From the NCBI GenBank assembly GCA_030374765.1, contig JARGXX010000129.1:1167956-1231955 (forward strand): a DNA stretch of 64,000 nt. The letters are read 5' to 3'. The notes under the pieces were generated by a model. That model made no database searches, was not told where the DNA came from, and worked only from the letters and a program-made list of their open reading frames with translations. The position numbers were made by a program, and so were the translations under genes. The first letter of the stretch is position 1. Each line of letters begins with the position of its first letter. Positions 44,591-55,552 of the stretch are shown here, piece after piece. Source of the stretch: Agarophyton chilense. Taxonomy: Eukaryota; Rhodophyta; Florideophyceae; Gracilariales; Gracilariaceae.

Positions 44591-46080
44591 TCTTCGTTTG
44601 AAAATGTCTATATCTCACGCACAACGCAGGGTTAACACTTCGAGGTTCATCTGATTTGCGCATCATTAAAATCTGGCTCAATTGAGTAGAAAAACTTTGG
44701 GTTCAATACGGACACAAATATAAAATGCATATCATCCACTAGTCACGTGCGCAATACCGAAAACAATGACACATCCCCATGTCAGACACTCGCTCCTGCA
44801 CTACAAAAGTCGGGTCCTGCACATAGCGGTTAAGTCGCTATATCCGAATATTCCGCTTGTGATATTAAAAATCTTTGACAGCTTCCGGGTACTTTTTCCA
44901 CGTACACTTCAGAGGGTTACCGGCCCTGCGCATGGTGAGGGCATCAAGAAGGGCCCTGGATAAGAAAACTCGCGGGTCATAGTTTGATTGATATGCCTAA
45001 ATGTAGAAAACGATTTAACAAAGTCAAAACCGGGAATTTAAAATGTTCGTAAGCCGTAGCAATTTTGGTGTAATCGTCTGATACTACCTTTGCAGTGCCC
45101 GTGCAGAGAGCTGCAACAGAGATCTTCTCTCTTTGTTCACACGATTGGTGTTCCTGGTGGTGTCCCCGACTTGTGCCGTTGCGGTCGAGCTTGTGTACAT
45201 CCTGGGACACCCCTTCCCCTTTCTTTTCAGGTGCGGTCGCTCCGCAACATGAGGCAGGAACATAGCTTTATGCCAGGCAAAAATTTTGTGTGACTTTTTG
45301 GCTTTCTAGCAGGTATTAAACGACTTGATGTTCTTCTCCCACCCATTCTTCGCCACGGGGCAAACGATCCGATGAACTGCTTTAAGTCTTACGGCGAACT
45401 TGAATGGAATAAAAAGGATTATTTTCTCCATCAGTCATGAGATCTAATGCTTCAAGGAGGCTCACCTGGGAGATGCGGGAAATTCCATATATACATTGTA
45501 ATTGGCACGACTGTGCTGCTCGAGTAATAAACCAGAAGTCTTCAATGATTCGTTTCTCATAGGCAGGGTTACAAAAAAAGATTACTTAATCCCTAACTAT
45601 GTACATATGTACTAAGAAAACGTTAACGGAATATGGCATATCTTTCATGAAAAATTCAAGATAAATGTGCTGGTATGTATTATGACAGCATCGATGAAAT
45701 AGAAAGCAACAGTAACACAGCGTCGATGTCTAAATTATTTCTGTCGAATAACGGTTCTCCATTCTTTACTGAAAGCTGTGTAATTTTCGCCACAGCATGA
45801 AAGCAGATCTTGTGGAAAATCAGACCGTGACGGAATGTAAAGTCCGTAGTAATTTGTAGCTTATTAATGGTCAGTCGCAGCACTCGAGCCCGACCCCGAT
45901 CTATCCTGAGCGCTATGTCTAACTGCTCAAGTGCAAGTTGCGTTCACCCTCCACCCTGGGGGGGGGGGGAAACAGATCTTTGAAGTTCCTAAAACATCAA
46001 GCAATCTGCAGTGGTGTACACAGAACAATTAAATGATGTTCTCTTAGAACACCATTTCTTGTCCTGCACCATTTCTAAAT
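44591..46080. other. No supported gene; possibly copia-like LTR DNA
   Basis: It lies downstream (minus sense) of the copia-like RNase H, where a 3' LTR is expected, but no TG...CA pair or match to 57061-59500 was established. A run of 12 G is at 45958-45969. Confidence 0.4.
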
Positions 46081-47640
46081 TCACTTTCCCCTTTGTCGTA
46101 ATCTTTCACCCATTTGATCTGCTTGAAGATCTACTATCCGACTGTCCAAAATCCAGAGGTATCTTTCTACTAAACAGCAATGGTTCAAGAGTCTGAAAAT
46201 GTAGACTATTTGGTTTCGTGAGCGGATCAGAAATGATTGTTTTCCTCGGTGTCCAGACCATACGGTCGATGTTGTTCGTCTCACATTAATACCGAATCAC
46301 GTGGATATCCGCTCCAATAGATCTCACGCTGACATTCTGACATATAGATGGAATGTCAAACAAATTTTTGGTGTCCAAAACAACCAAAGGCGCCACCTTC
46401 ATACCAAGAAGTCTTCAATAGACTTTGACCAAAAGCCTTTTTTCATCAATAGCCTCTCCTGCTGCGAGGATCTCAGCCGTGCCAATTGATCTCACTGGCC
46501 TATGGGACTTATGCGGATCCCAGGACAGTTTATGAAACACTGCATCCTTCTCGAAGACAACTATCCGAAGCCTTGCAATGCATCCCAATTTTTCATGATG
46601 TACGACACGGCTAGCACCGGAAAAGACGATTATCGACAGATCGTATCGTTTCTTTGTCCATAGAACGCCTGAAGTTTACTGCAGTACCTTGATTTTTCAA
46701 CCAGTGCAGTGATTTTATCTGCGTAATCATGATCTTCACCAAATATGAAGGTACTTTCTCCTGCAAATAGTTTGCTGTTAATGCAAAAAATGGTGATGCA
46801 GCAATTCGTAACCACGCAAGCGAACTATTTAGGGATCTAAACGATGCCAATTCCAAATCATTCAGCTTCTATTCATATTGTTTCCTTTTGTTTCTCGTGA
46901 TGAGATAAGTTTAGTATATATTTAGCTTATCCTCTGCATGAATTGATGCAGAGAAGTCTTCAAATTTTGTGAGAGTAAGTTCGTAAAACTTGAACGTTCC
47001 TGGACCGTACATTATCGTTCCTAGCTTGTAAGACTTTTGATTCTGCTCAATTGCTGCTGACAAAAAGTTTCTAGGTTCAGAAAACAATACATCATCAATA
47101 ACTTTCACTGCGGCGATACTCAACCGCCCTTCTTGAACCTTAAAGAACAGTTGCGGAACAAACACTAGCTGTTTGAAACCAAGATCGATTAGAAAATCGT
47201 CACTTAGCTTCTGCAACTTGGCGCTGGCGTTAACCAGGCCATAGGTGACGGTCCACAGTAACCAATAAAACTTCTTACGCTCACAGAATTGTTGCGGGGG
47301 AATGACATAAACATCTCTTGTAGCATCGCCAGTTCGAAGGAAAGCTGTTTCGAAATAAATCTTCGCAATAATCCACTTAAACAGCACAGAAACCGAAAGC
47401 AATATTCTGATACCAACTGGAGGGCGAGTAGCGGAGTCAGTCTTCAAGTGGAGTTTGTCCTTGTCCTTGTTTCCGTGTGGTGCAATCCTTGTCTTCCAAA
47501 CCAGCGAATCGTCATCGCACTTCACCTTGTAGAAATCGTCGCTCTTGAGAATGTTTGCTTCCTTAGGCACCTTTGTGACAGGCACTTCGCGAACTTCTTT
47601 CTTGGAAGACTTTTCTTCCTTTTTTTAAGTGTTCTCTGTT
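46081..47640 (-). pseudogene. Copia-like reverse transcriptase and RNase H
   Basis: The frame 47585-46911 holds copia RT motifs: KTRIAPHGNKDKD, ATRPPVGIRILLSV, FETAFLRTGD (usual DVKTAFL), RDVYVIPP, LLWTVTYGLVNASA (usual KALYGLKDAP) and VIDDVLF (usual YVDD). RNase H continues at 46856-46611 (ELASFRSLNSSLAWL) and, in other frames, down to ~46081, with SIGTAEILAAGEAIDE and TPRKTIISDPLTKP. Many substitutions at normally fixed residues and several frame changes make it clearly dead. Confidence 0.8.
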
Positions 47641-47707
47641 AGGAAGGAAGAGAGGACTTGAGACTAATGTAGCACAAACTCCTTAAATCCAAACATCGGA
47701 AAATATT

Positions 47708-48594
47708 TGTAGGACAACGCTTGGAGCGGAGACACCACGAAGATGTTCGGGATCTTCCTCTCTTGAGAGACACGCCTCAGGCGGAGGAGACGCGTCCCAG
47801 CCGAGCACAGAAACAGAGCCACTCTGGAAAGGCACGACGGAGTCGGGTGTAAGACCGAGGCCAATCCGGCGGGATGTACCTAGAGTGTTTAGGTGAGCAC
47901 TTCACAGTCCGCGATGTGACCAATCCTAGGCGGAGCGGTATCACGGCGATTGTCGGAAAAGGAGCGAGGAAACACTCGTATGAGGGGGGCGAGCGGGGTG
48001 AGTGAGGCGGCCACTCACGAGAGCCAAAAAAGAGAACAAGAGGAAAACGGGGGCGAAACCCTATACAGAGGCGAGACTACGACAAGTTTCGGCGATTAAA
48101 TATGAACCCACGGTGGTGGTAGCACTCTGGTTGATAGAGGGGTGGATGAACTAACGTGCAACGGGCGCTCACGCAGTATGCGGTGAAGACGCGCCGAAGG
48201 GGAAAAGTTCAGAGCCAAGACTCCCTCCTTGGCATCTCCCAAAAGGGTCTTTACTGGGTAGCAGTGCTCAACCTCCTAAGTAGTGTGGCGCGCGGCCCCT
48301 GACAGTGGGCGCGCGCCCGAAAAGTAGACACTAAATAGCGATAGCGTAGCTAAATAAATACTAAAAAATACTAAATAATACTAACCATTAGGTAGAATCC
48401 GGGCCACGTGTGGCACGCCTCGCACTCGAGCGTCGGCATCCGTGCAGTCCACGTGTTCCACCAGTGTGCACTTCCGGTCCTAACCGGCCGTCAGCACGCA
48501 ATAGCGGTATAGCTTGTCATAGACCAAGCTAGTCCTCAAGCGAGCGAAATCTCTAAGTCCTGGGAAGAAACCCCCTTGAAGGGCATGGTCCTTC
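47708..48594 (-). repeat. Solo gypsy LTR in the copia-like element
   Basis: Read on the minus strand it starts TGAAGGACCATGCCC and ends TTGTCCTACA, matching gypsy-2 LTR ends (TGAAGAGCAACG ... TTGTCCTACA). Length 887. Flanks are ATATT (47703-47707) and ATACT (48595-48599), a 5-base target duplication with one change. It is the product of LTR-LTR recombination that removed the body of the element. Confidence 0.8.
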
Positions 48595-49040
48595 AATACT
48601 CGCCAACTGTATCTCGGTCGGCGCTTTTTAACTTTTTCTTCTTGCTCTGGGGACCGCTGCACCTCATTTGCCGTAACAAGAGTTTATTGAGACGAAATAT
48701 TTCTCCATGTCTTATCTTGCATCTTCAGCGACTCCTGCTACCCATCATCGAAAAAAATAGTGTACTTATCCTGGTTTGGTGAGTAGCTGGCGACCTTTTC
48801 CGGATAGTAGCGCGCATTTAAAGGCCAAGGCACTTCCATCAACTCGCCAACATTCGGTAATCGAACGTCAACTCCTTCAGAAGAGTCCAACTCTGGTTCA
48901 CCCTCACCTGCAGAGCTCAATACTTCTACAGAAGCTTCCTCAGCATCAAACTCATCTAGCTCCGCGAGAGAACTTCGTGAAGATCTTTCTCTTTCGGTTT
49001 CTGTCAGGCGCATACAAAAATTGTTACATGATGATCCAAA
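48595..49040 (-). pseudogene. Tudor-like linker of the copia-like element
   Basis: The minus-strand frame gives a Ser/Glu-rich stretch, then PWPLNARYYPEKVASYSPN followed by KYTIFFDDG. This is the strand pattern of a small Tudor-like (chromatin-reader-type) barrel, and QESLKMQDKTWR follows after an in-frame TAG. In this type of copia element the domain sits between integrase and RT, which is its place here once the inserts are removed. The right end at ~49040 is where Tc1 sequence begins. Confidence 0.65.
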
Positions 49041-49293
49041 TCTAATCATTAAGAAGATAAAGAACGAACTAATGATGACTAAATATATATATATAAAAAG
49101 GTTTATATGGGCTTGAGAGAAGATGACTTTATCTATGACAAAATGGAAGAAAACTATTTTTTTCGATGAAAAGAAATATAACGTAGATGGAATAGATGAA
49201 TCTGTTCATTATTGGCATAATAAAAGGAAGAAAGATATCATGTTTTCTAAGCGACAAGATGGAGGGGATTCTATGATACTTTGGGGTGCCTGT

Positions 49294-50158
49294 TGAAGAG
49301 CAACGTCCTCCAGGGAGGTTTATGGGGACTTAAGTTTTTTCCGGATCCTCCGGCGTGCAACCTCGTTATGAGTAGGAGTAATCCGTTTTCACGGCGACAC
49401 CCGGAACGCCGGTGATACACCGGCGGGACTGGGTGCCATACACGTGGCCGCGGCGCCCGCGCGACACGTGGCCGCCAGATTGGCCCCTTTGTTAGACGGA
49501 CATTTAGCTATTTAGGATAGACTTTATTTATTCTATTCTACGGTGACTACAGTACTTAGGCCGCCGGCCTCGCGGCCGCCGGTCCAGTAAAGTCTCCCCA
49601 ACAAGGGTGATCTTGGTCTTCCAGATCTTGGCTCTGGGTCGAACCACCTGCGCGGATATACAACTCCTTACGGAGAGATTTCCCGTGGTGCACGGCTTCC
49701 CAACCCCCTTGGACGTTCAAGCAGCCTTCGTGTGTTGGGTATCTATTCCCACTTTCGTGGTTCCGCCCGTGTATACGGTTTGCTACACACGGCAGTGCCG
49801 GCTACTCCCGAGTCCCCTCTTGCGACTCGTGGTCAACCTCGCCCTCTTGCCTCCGTTCCCATTTTTCCTACCCTCTTCCTCCCATTCATTGGGCAATTCC
49901 CGCTCTTGCGGCTCGCACTGACACCTGTCGTGCTCGCCCCTCTCGTGGGTTTTGCCTCCTCAGAGGATACGCAAGCACCGCTTCGGCGGATATTCTCTGC
50001 TTCTTTCAGCCTCCCTGCGCCCGTCGCGACAGTTCGGCTCCAGCTTACACCCGGCATTGCGCGCCGATCCCTGGGAGGGCTCTACCGCGCCGGTTACCTG
50101 GTGAGAGGAAGATCCGGACGTCTTCGTAGGTTTTCCCCCTTGGGGGCATTGTCCTACA
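49294..50158 (+). repeat. 5' LTR of gypsy-2
   Basis: TGAAGAGCAACG ... GTCCTACA, 865 bases, the same length as the 3' copy with scattered substitutions. Confidence 0.93.
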
Positions 50159-50161
50159 AAT

Positions 50162-50180
50162 TGGTCTCCCGACTTAGAAG
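50162..50180 (+). promoter_or_regulatory. Primer-binding site of gypsy-2
   Basis: TGGTCTCCCGACTTAGAAG, three bases after the LTR. The complement CTTCTAAGTCGGGAGACCA has the layout of a tRNA 3' end (T-stem C, acceptor TCGGGAG, discriminator A, CCA). A tRNA beginning CTCCCGA is implied. Budding-yeast tRNA-Tyr has a similar CGGGAGA end, so a Tyr tRNA is the best guess. Confidence 0.7.
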
Positions 50181-50281
50181 TCAAGACCGCTTGTGTCCTC
50201 TCTGAGGTTGTTTTCCGTTTAACGGGTTATCTCCGGTCTCACCGGTTTGCTTTCTATTCTTTCGTCGAAACGGTGTGGCCA

Positions 50282-52393
50282 ATGCCAAGAAAACCGCCTA
50301 GCATGGAGCCTCCTGCAACACGCAGCCGTTCCCGCCAAAGCGGTGATGCCAGAGGCACTGATGTTCCACAGGCCCTGGCTCCAACACCGGATTCCCGGGA
50401 GATACCGGTCACCGGCACTGAAGACCCGCAGCCCGATTCCGGGTTAACGGCCGTCGCAACGGTGGTTTCTCCGCCTCCGCGGTTGGTCGACCAAGCGCGG
50501 ATTGTACGCTTGGAAGAGTAGCTCCGCTCCCTGCGGCCTGCTCACAATACCCTCTCGAGGGAGTTCACCTCTTTACGAGGAAGCCTCGCTAACCCCACTC
50601 CAAGTGAGTTAGCCGAGGATATCCGCGTATTGCGGTCGGACGTCAATACACTACTCTAGTGTTTTGGCGCTCCGTCTTCCTTCGCAGGAGGTATGGAGAA
50701 TCGCTTCGAGCGTCTCCGAAGCCGACCTGAGTCGGTCGAGAGGACGTTAACCTCGCCCGCGAATGCAGCTAGACCGGTTGTCTCTCATCGAGAGACCCAG
50801 TCGCGGAACCGGAAGAGCCGGAAGCACCGGGATTCTAACCGTAAGCACGGACACCCGTCCGACTCATCATCTGAGTCGGACGGTAAACCGAGTGACTCGG
50901 AGAATTCCGATTCGTCGGTGAGCGATGACCCACAGGATGGTTATGGGCGCTCTTCCCGCTCAAAGCGGTCCTCTGCCACCTACGGGGCCATCCGGTCGCG
51001 CCCCAAGGGTCGGCGACATCCGGGCCTCAAACCCTTGAAGCCCACCAACCCTCTGTAGAGGACACTCCTGTCCTACCGTTATTACCGGCTAGAAGATTCC
51101 TCTTTAGGTCGGACACCGCGTGACACGGGTAAAGTGAAAGACTGCATCAAGCGGATGCAGCTTTCACTTTGTAACCAGTCGTTTACTGGGGATGATCCAA
51201 TTCTGGTCTTGGATTTCCTACACCGCTTTGTATTGGAAGCCGATATACTCGGAATGAACGAAGGACAAGCCTACGTGGCGCTACCCTACTTTCTACGGGG
51301 TGTCGCTGAAGATCAGTTTTTGTCGGTTCGGGGCTCGTCGCGAGCCTCCGAAGGAGGTGTGACCTGCTGGCCCGAGGCCGTGCAGTACCTCCTGCGTTCC
51401 TACGCAACCAACTCCGCGATACAAGCGGCGATACTCGCTTTGCGAGACACTTGACAACGCTCCGTCGAGCTCGAGACCGATTACTCGGTACGCCTCAATA
51501 AGGCTTTTCACCGTTGTGGTAATGTATACCCCGCTGGGGAACGCTGTACGATGTTCATTGATGGCTTGGATCCAGCCATCAAGACTCTTGTCGCCCGTTA
51601 CAGGGAACAAGAGCCGAAGGTGACCTACCTTGGACTCGTACAGTTTGCCCGCGGAGAGGGAGATGCACTACGTGCACGCAATCCGGGAACCCGGTCGAAG
51701 GCCGCTAAAGCATTGCTGCTTGAGTCGGACTCTTCTTCACCGTCATTTGCGACGGATGGCATCCCCAAACAGGGTTATGACAATATGAATGTCATCCATC
51801 ACGATGGCTTATCTATTCCGACAACGGAACTACCGTCTACGACGGATGGCTCGGTTGACTCAACCGCAAGGGACACGGAGAACGGGCAGATCTTTTATCT
51901 TAATGACCGCTGCACTCGGGCCCCCGGTATGCCGTACTCGAACGGAATGACACGAAGTCAGCGCCCTGGATGGGTTGGAAACCGGGAACCCGGAAGATAC
52001 ACCGATGCTCGGAATGCCGTACCGCGAAACGCGGGAGTGACGTTGGTGTGCCACTTGTGCTACGAGCGCGGGCACACCTCCCTGCAATGCCTTTTATCGC
52101 TACGCGATATGGCGCCAGTGGTGGATAATTACGAAGCCCTCTCCCCGCAGGAGAAGGGCTCCGTGCCACTCACGTCATACCTCCGCGCGAAGACGGACTT
52201 CCCCAACGCATTGGCTCACACTCCGAATTCTCGGTACAAACCGGCTCAGCCGGCACGCGCCGCACCAGAGCCAAACCACGCTGGTGGATCTCAACCCGCT
52301 CCTGCGGTAGCTACCGTGCAACGGAATCATGCACTCGTTGCCGAGGAAGTCGGGCCTTCGCCCGACCAGGACCCTGTACAGGGAAAAGAATAG
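50282..52393 (+). pseudogene. gypsy-2 gag with zinc knuckle
   Basis: One frame from ATG 50282 to the natural-looking stop TAG 52391-52393, with in-frame stops TAG 50519-50521, TAG 50657-50659, TAG 51056-51058 and TGA 51452-51454. It shows a Pro/Ser-rich N-terminus, a Ser/Asp-rich basic linker (KHRDSNRKHGHPSDSS), the gag core (PILVLDFLHRFVLEAD, AVQYLLRSYAT, FHRCGN, VQFARGEGD) and a perfect CX2CX4HX4C knuckle, CHLCYERGHTSLQC, near 52050. No frameshifts. The stop at 51056 follows NPL exactly as in gypsy-3 gag, where it is TAA. The C-terminal codons overlap pol in the -1 frame. Confidence 0.88.
52381..52387 (+). promoter_or_regulatory. -1 ribosomal frameshift heptamer at gag/pol overlap
   Basis: GGGAAAA read as G GGA AAA in the gag frame, the X XXY YYZ pattern. 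It lies three bases before the gag stop (52391). pol is exactly in the -1 frame, open through this point. Confidence 0.75.
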
Positions 52394-52399
52394 AGGGAG

Positions 52400-52445
52400 T
52401 CTCCCCTTCGGGAGAGGCGTCCTCAGAGTTGAGGCTGACGACGCC
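52400..52445 (+). promoter_or_regulatory. Stem-loops downstream of the frameshift heptamer
   Basis: TCTCCC (52400-52405) pairs with GGGAGA (52410-52415) over a CTTC loop. Directly after, GGCGTC (52416-52421) can pair with GACGCC (52440-52445) around an inner CCTCA/TGAGG hairpin. The spacer from the heptamer is 12 bases, longer than the usual 5-9. Structure was judged by eye. Confidence 0.6.
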
Positions 52446-53992
52446 CGAGGCGCCGATGCCTCGCTCCCGGGTGAAAATCCTGACAAGGAAGGACACCGCA
52501 GACGCGGACTCTAAACACCTCGGTGTTTTGCGTCGACCGTGGATACGGATTAGAAATAACCGGGTCCCGGATAGAGTCTTGAAAATGGCCAAGCGTAACT
52601 ACAAGGTTTACGCTGACCTTGGTCTGCACACGCAGTTTATGGTGAGATATCTCACTGTCCTGGATACAGGTGCTGGGCCGAACTTTATTGTGGAATCGGT
52701 TTTACCCCCGCCATTGCGGTCACTCATCCGTTCTGAAACGGTACCCGACGTCTCAGACGCCAATAACAACCCGTTGAAAACGGTTGGTGTGATCGACCTG
52801 GTCGTCAGGCTAGGGCGGATGGTGGTTAAACTAACTTTTATTGTGTGCCGCTCGCTGGCCGCGCCAGTTATACTGGGATGTGACTACTGCGACAGGTTTG
52901 TCGACGCCATCCGCCCACGCCTTAAGCAGGTGGAACTTGAGGACGGATCGACCGTCCCCATTGTTCGTCAACCGCTGAAGCGGGCATCGAGGAAACACGT
53001 TCCTGTACCTGCTGCGCAGGAACCCACACCGGCGAACCGGGATTCTACGAAGCTAAGCGTTGCCTCGTCAGTCACCATACCCCCGGAGAGCCATGTTATG
53101 GTTTCAGTCAATTCCCGTCAACACGGTCTTCGGGTTGTTCAGCCCTTGCCCTCGTTGTACGAGAAATTTCAGTTAACCGTTGCGAACGGAATCGTGCAAG
53201 TCACGCCGAATTCCCCTTTCAGGGTGTTGGTTGCTAATCTGGGAAAGGCTCCCCAGACGCTGGCAAAGAACCAAGTCATTGGGTCTGTGACGCCGCACCC
53301 GCTCGCGATGCTCCCTACAAAGGTGACGGCTGCCGAAATACCCGGAATAACTCCCTCTACCGAGGAAGGTCTCCCGGTATCCGGTGCAGAAACCTCCGGG
53401 GAGGCATAGCAGTTGGCGCTCGATAAAACCGTCAAAACGGATGCATTTCCGACCTCGTCGGTTCCCACACCTGACACCAGGGCACAGCCTACGAGCTACG
53501 ATAAGATAGACCCGATCAAGGCCCTCGAGGATCTGGACCTAAGTCATGTACCGGTCTCACACCGGGACCGCTTATGCGGAATGCTACGCGAGTTAACCAC
53601 AATGTGGGACGGCTCACTGGGTGAGATCAATACAACCGAACATCGGATAGACTTGCTACCGGACGCACGTTCAGTTGCACAACCCCCTTACAGGGCGGGA
53701 CCGAAAGCTCGGGAGGAGGAAGAATTTCAGGTGGACAAGATGCTCCGTGCTGGAGTCATCGAGCCCACCCAATCTCCTTGGGCTTCACCGGTGGTGCTGG
53801 CCCTCAAGGCTGACGGCACGTGGCGGTTTTGCGTTGACTACCGCCGCCTCAATGCCGTTACCGTGAGGGACACCTACCCGATTCCGCGCATGGACGAGTG
53901 TATAGACTCGCTCGGGGACGCTACCGTGTTTACGGCTCTGGATGCTAACTAGGGCTACTGGCAAGTCCCAGTCCGGGAAGAAAGGGATCCTT
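52429..53992 (+). pseudogene. gypsy-2 pol: protease and truncated RT
   Basis: The frame is -1 to gag and open from inside gag. The aspartic protease has VLDTGAGPNFI (catalytic DTG) and VILGCDYCDRF. A linker homologous to the start of gypsy-1 follows. RT begins with PPYRAGPKAREEE and RFCVDYRRLNAVTV, reaches LDAN, then TAG at 53950-53952 in place of Ser, then GYWQVPVREERDP, where homology ends. Another TAG is at 53407-53409. The fingers and palm beyond this point, including YxDD, RNase H and integrase, are deleted. It cannot replicate alone. Confidence 0.88.
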
Positions 53993-54090
53993 GGTGAAGG
54001 TGTGTTGGTTTCCGGAGACCCGGTGTCGGACGCGCTCTTATCATGACGAGCTGCCATGCCAACTTCCTCTTCGAGGTGTTCGCCCTGTCT

Positions 54091-54103
54091 TAAGGGGGGG
54101 ATA
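54091..54103 (+). promoter_or_regulatory. Polypurine tract of gypsy-2
   Basis: TAAGGGGGGGATA immediately before the 3' LTR. Confidence 0.75.
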
Positions 54104-54968
54104 TGAAAAGCAACGTCCTCTAGGGAGGTTTTTCGGGACTTAAGTTTTTTCCGGAGCCTCCGGCGTGCAACCTCGTTATGAGTAGGAGTAATCCGTTTTC
54201 ACGGCGACACCCGGAACGCAGGTGATGCACCGGCGGGACCGGGTGCCATACACGTAGCCCCAGCGCTCGCGCGACACGTGGCTGCCAGATTGGCCCCTTT
54301 GTTAGACGGAAATTTAGCTATTTAGGATAGACTTTGTTTATTCTATTCTACGGTGACTACAGTACTTAGGCCGCCGGCCTCGCGGCCGCCGGTCCAGTAA
54401 AGTCTCCCCAACAAGGGTGATCTTGGTCTTCCAGATCTTGGCTCTGGGTCGAACCGCCTGCGCGGATATACAACTCCTTACGGAGGGATTTCCCGTGGTG
54501 CACGGCTTCCCAACCCCCTTGGGCGTTCAAGCAGCCTTCGTGTGTTGGGTATCTATTCCCACTTTCGTGGTTACGCCCGTGTATACGGTTTGCTACACCC
54601 AGCAGTGCCGGCTATTCCCGAGTCCCCTCTTGCGACTCGTGGTCAACCTCGCCCTCTTGCCTCCGTTCCCATTTTTCCTACCCTCTTCCTCCCCTTCATT
54701 GGGCGATTCCCGCTCTTGCAGCTCGCAATGACACCTGTCGCGCTCGCCCCTCTCGTGGGTTTTGCCTCCTCAGAGGATACGCAAGCACCGCTTCGGCGGA
54801 TATTCTCGGCTTCTTTCAGCCTCCCTGCGCCCGTGGGGACGGTTCGGCTCCAGCTTACACTCGGCATTGCGCGCCGATCCCTGGGAGGGCTCTACCGCGC
54901 CGGTTACCTCGTGAGAGGAAGATCCGGACGTCTTCGTAGGTTTTCCCCCTTGGGGGCATTGTCCTACA
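54104..54968 (+). repeat. 3' LTR of gypsy-2
   Basis: TGAAAAGCAACG ... GTCCTACA, 865 bases. Differences from the 5' copy are clustered in the first ~250 bases. Confidence 0.93.
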
Positions 54969-55552
54969 CCTGTTCTTACTATGGTTTAAGTAATCTTAAT
55001 CTGGTGGTTTGCGTCGGTAAAATGGATTCTATGAAGTACTGCAAGGTGTTTCAGAAAGAATTGTTACCATTTGCGGCTGAAACAAATGGAAAACTTTTAA
55101 TTTTCAGCAATACGGGGCTTATATACACCGTTCATTGTATACTACGGAGTGGTTGGCTGATCATAATGTTAATGTTTTACAGTGGCCAGCCAAGTCACCT
55201 GACTTGAACATTATGGAAACCATTTGGCGGGTTTTAGCACGCCGCGTTTACGCCAATCAGCGCCAATTTCTAGATGTTGGAACGCTTTTAGAATGTGTGA
55301 TTGAATGTTGGAATAATTTGAGATAAGAATTCATTAAATCACTTTACAGCTCTACAGGAGCGCTGTATTTAAGTGGTAGAGAAAAATTGTGAAATGACTA
55401 AGTATTGAATGAAATAAATGTGTTTCTTTGTTTTGGCCTTTAGTTAGATTTCGCTATCGTGTTCAGGATTTTTTAAAGGTAAGAAAACTGTGGGCTAGGT
55501 ATGGTTCTGCGAAGCTCTTAAACTAGTTTTTTAATAGTTTTCTAAGAACTGA

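Larger units (their letters stand above)
49294..54968 (+). mobile_element. gypsy-2: complete but internally deleted Ty3/gypsy element
   Basis: 5675 bases with two 865-base LTRs, flanked by a perfect 5-base target duplication CCTGT (49289-49293 and 54969-54973). It retains the primer-binding site, gag, a gag/pol frameshift site, protease and the start of RT. RT beyond the catalytic region, RNase H and integrase are missing (deletion near 53990). It therefore depends on other copies. It is the youngest layer of the copia/Tc1/gypsy nest. Confidence 0.95.
49041..55395 (+). pseudogene. Tc1/mariner transposase split by gypsy-2
   Basis: The left part (49041-49293) has WKKTIFFDEKKYN with the first catalytic Asp and SKRQDGGDSMILWGA. 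The right part (54969-55395) continues with YYGLSNLNLV, KMDSMKYCKVFQKELLPF, LQWPAKSPDLNIMETIWR with the final Glu, and CVIECWNNL. The gypsy-2 insertion with CCTGT on both sides falls inside one codon run and explains the split. Other lesions: TGA at 49114-49116, a one-base frame change near 55100, TAA at 55324-55326, and FQQDNAP replaced by FQQYGAY, so the second catalytic Asp is gone. The N-terminal DNA-binding domain and the terminal repeats are not seen. Confidence 0.85.

Noticed and set aside
45958-45969. G12 run as a regulatory or polypurine element
   Set aside because: It is on the wrong strand for the copia-like element's polypurine tract and lies beside no LTR start that I could identify.
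1574-54000. Stop codons reassigned in this genome
   Set aside because: All three stops occur inside transposon frames, but the host genes (DUS3, amylase, peroxidase, sulfotransferase) have none internally and end normally, so the standard code fits.
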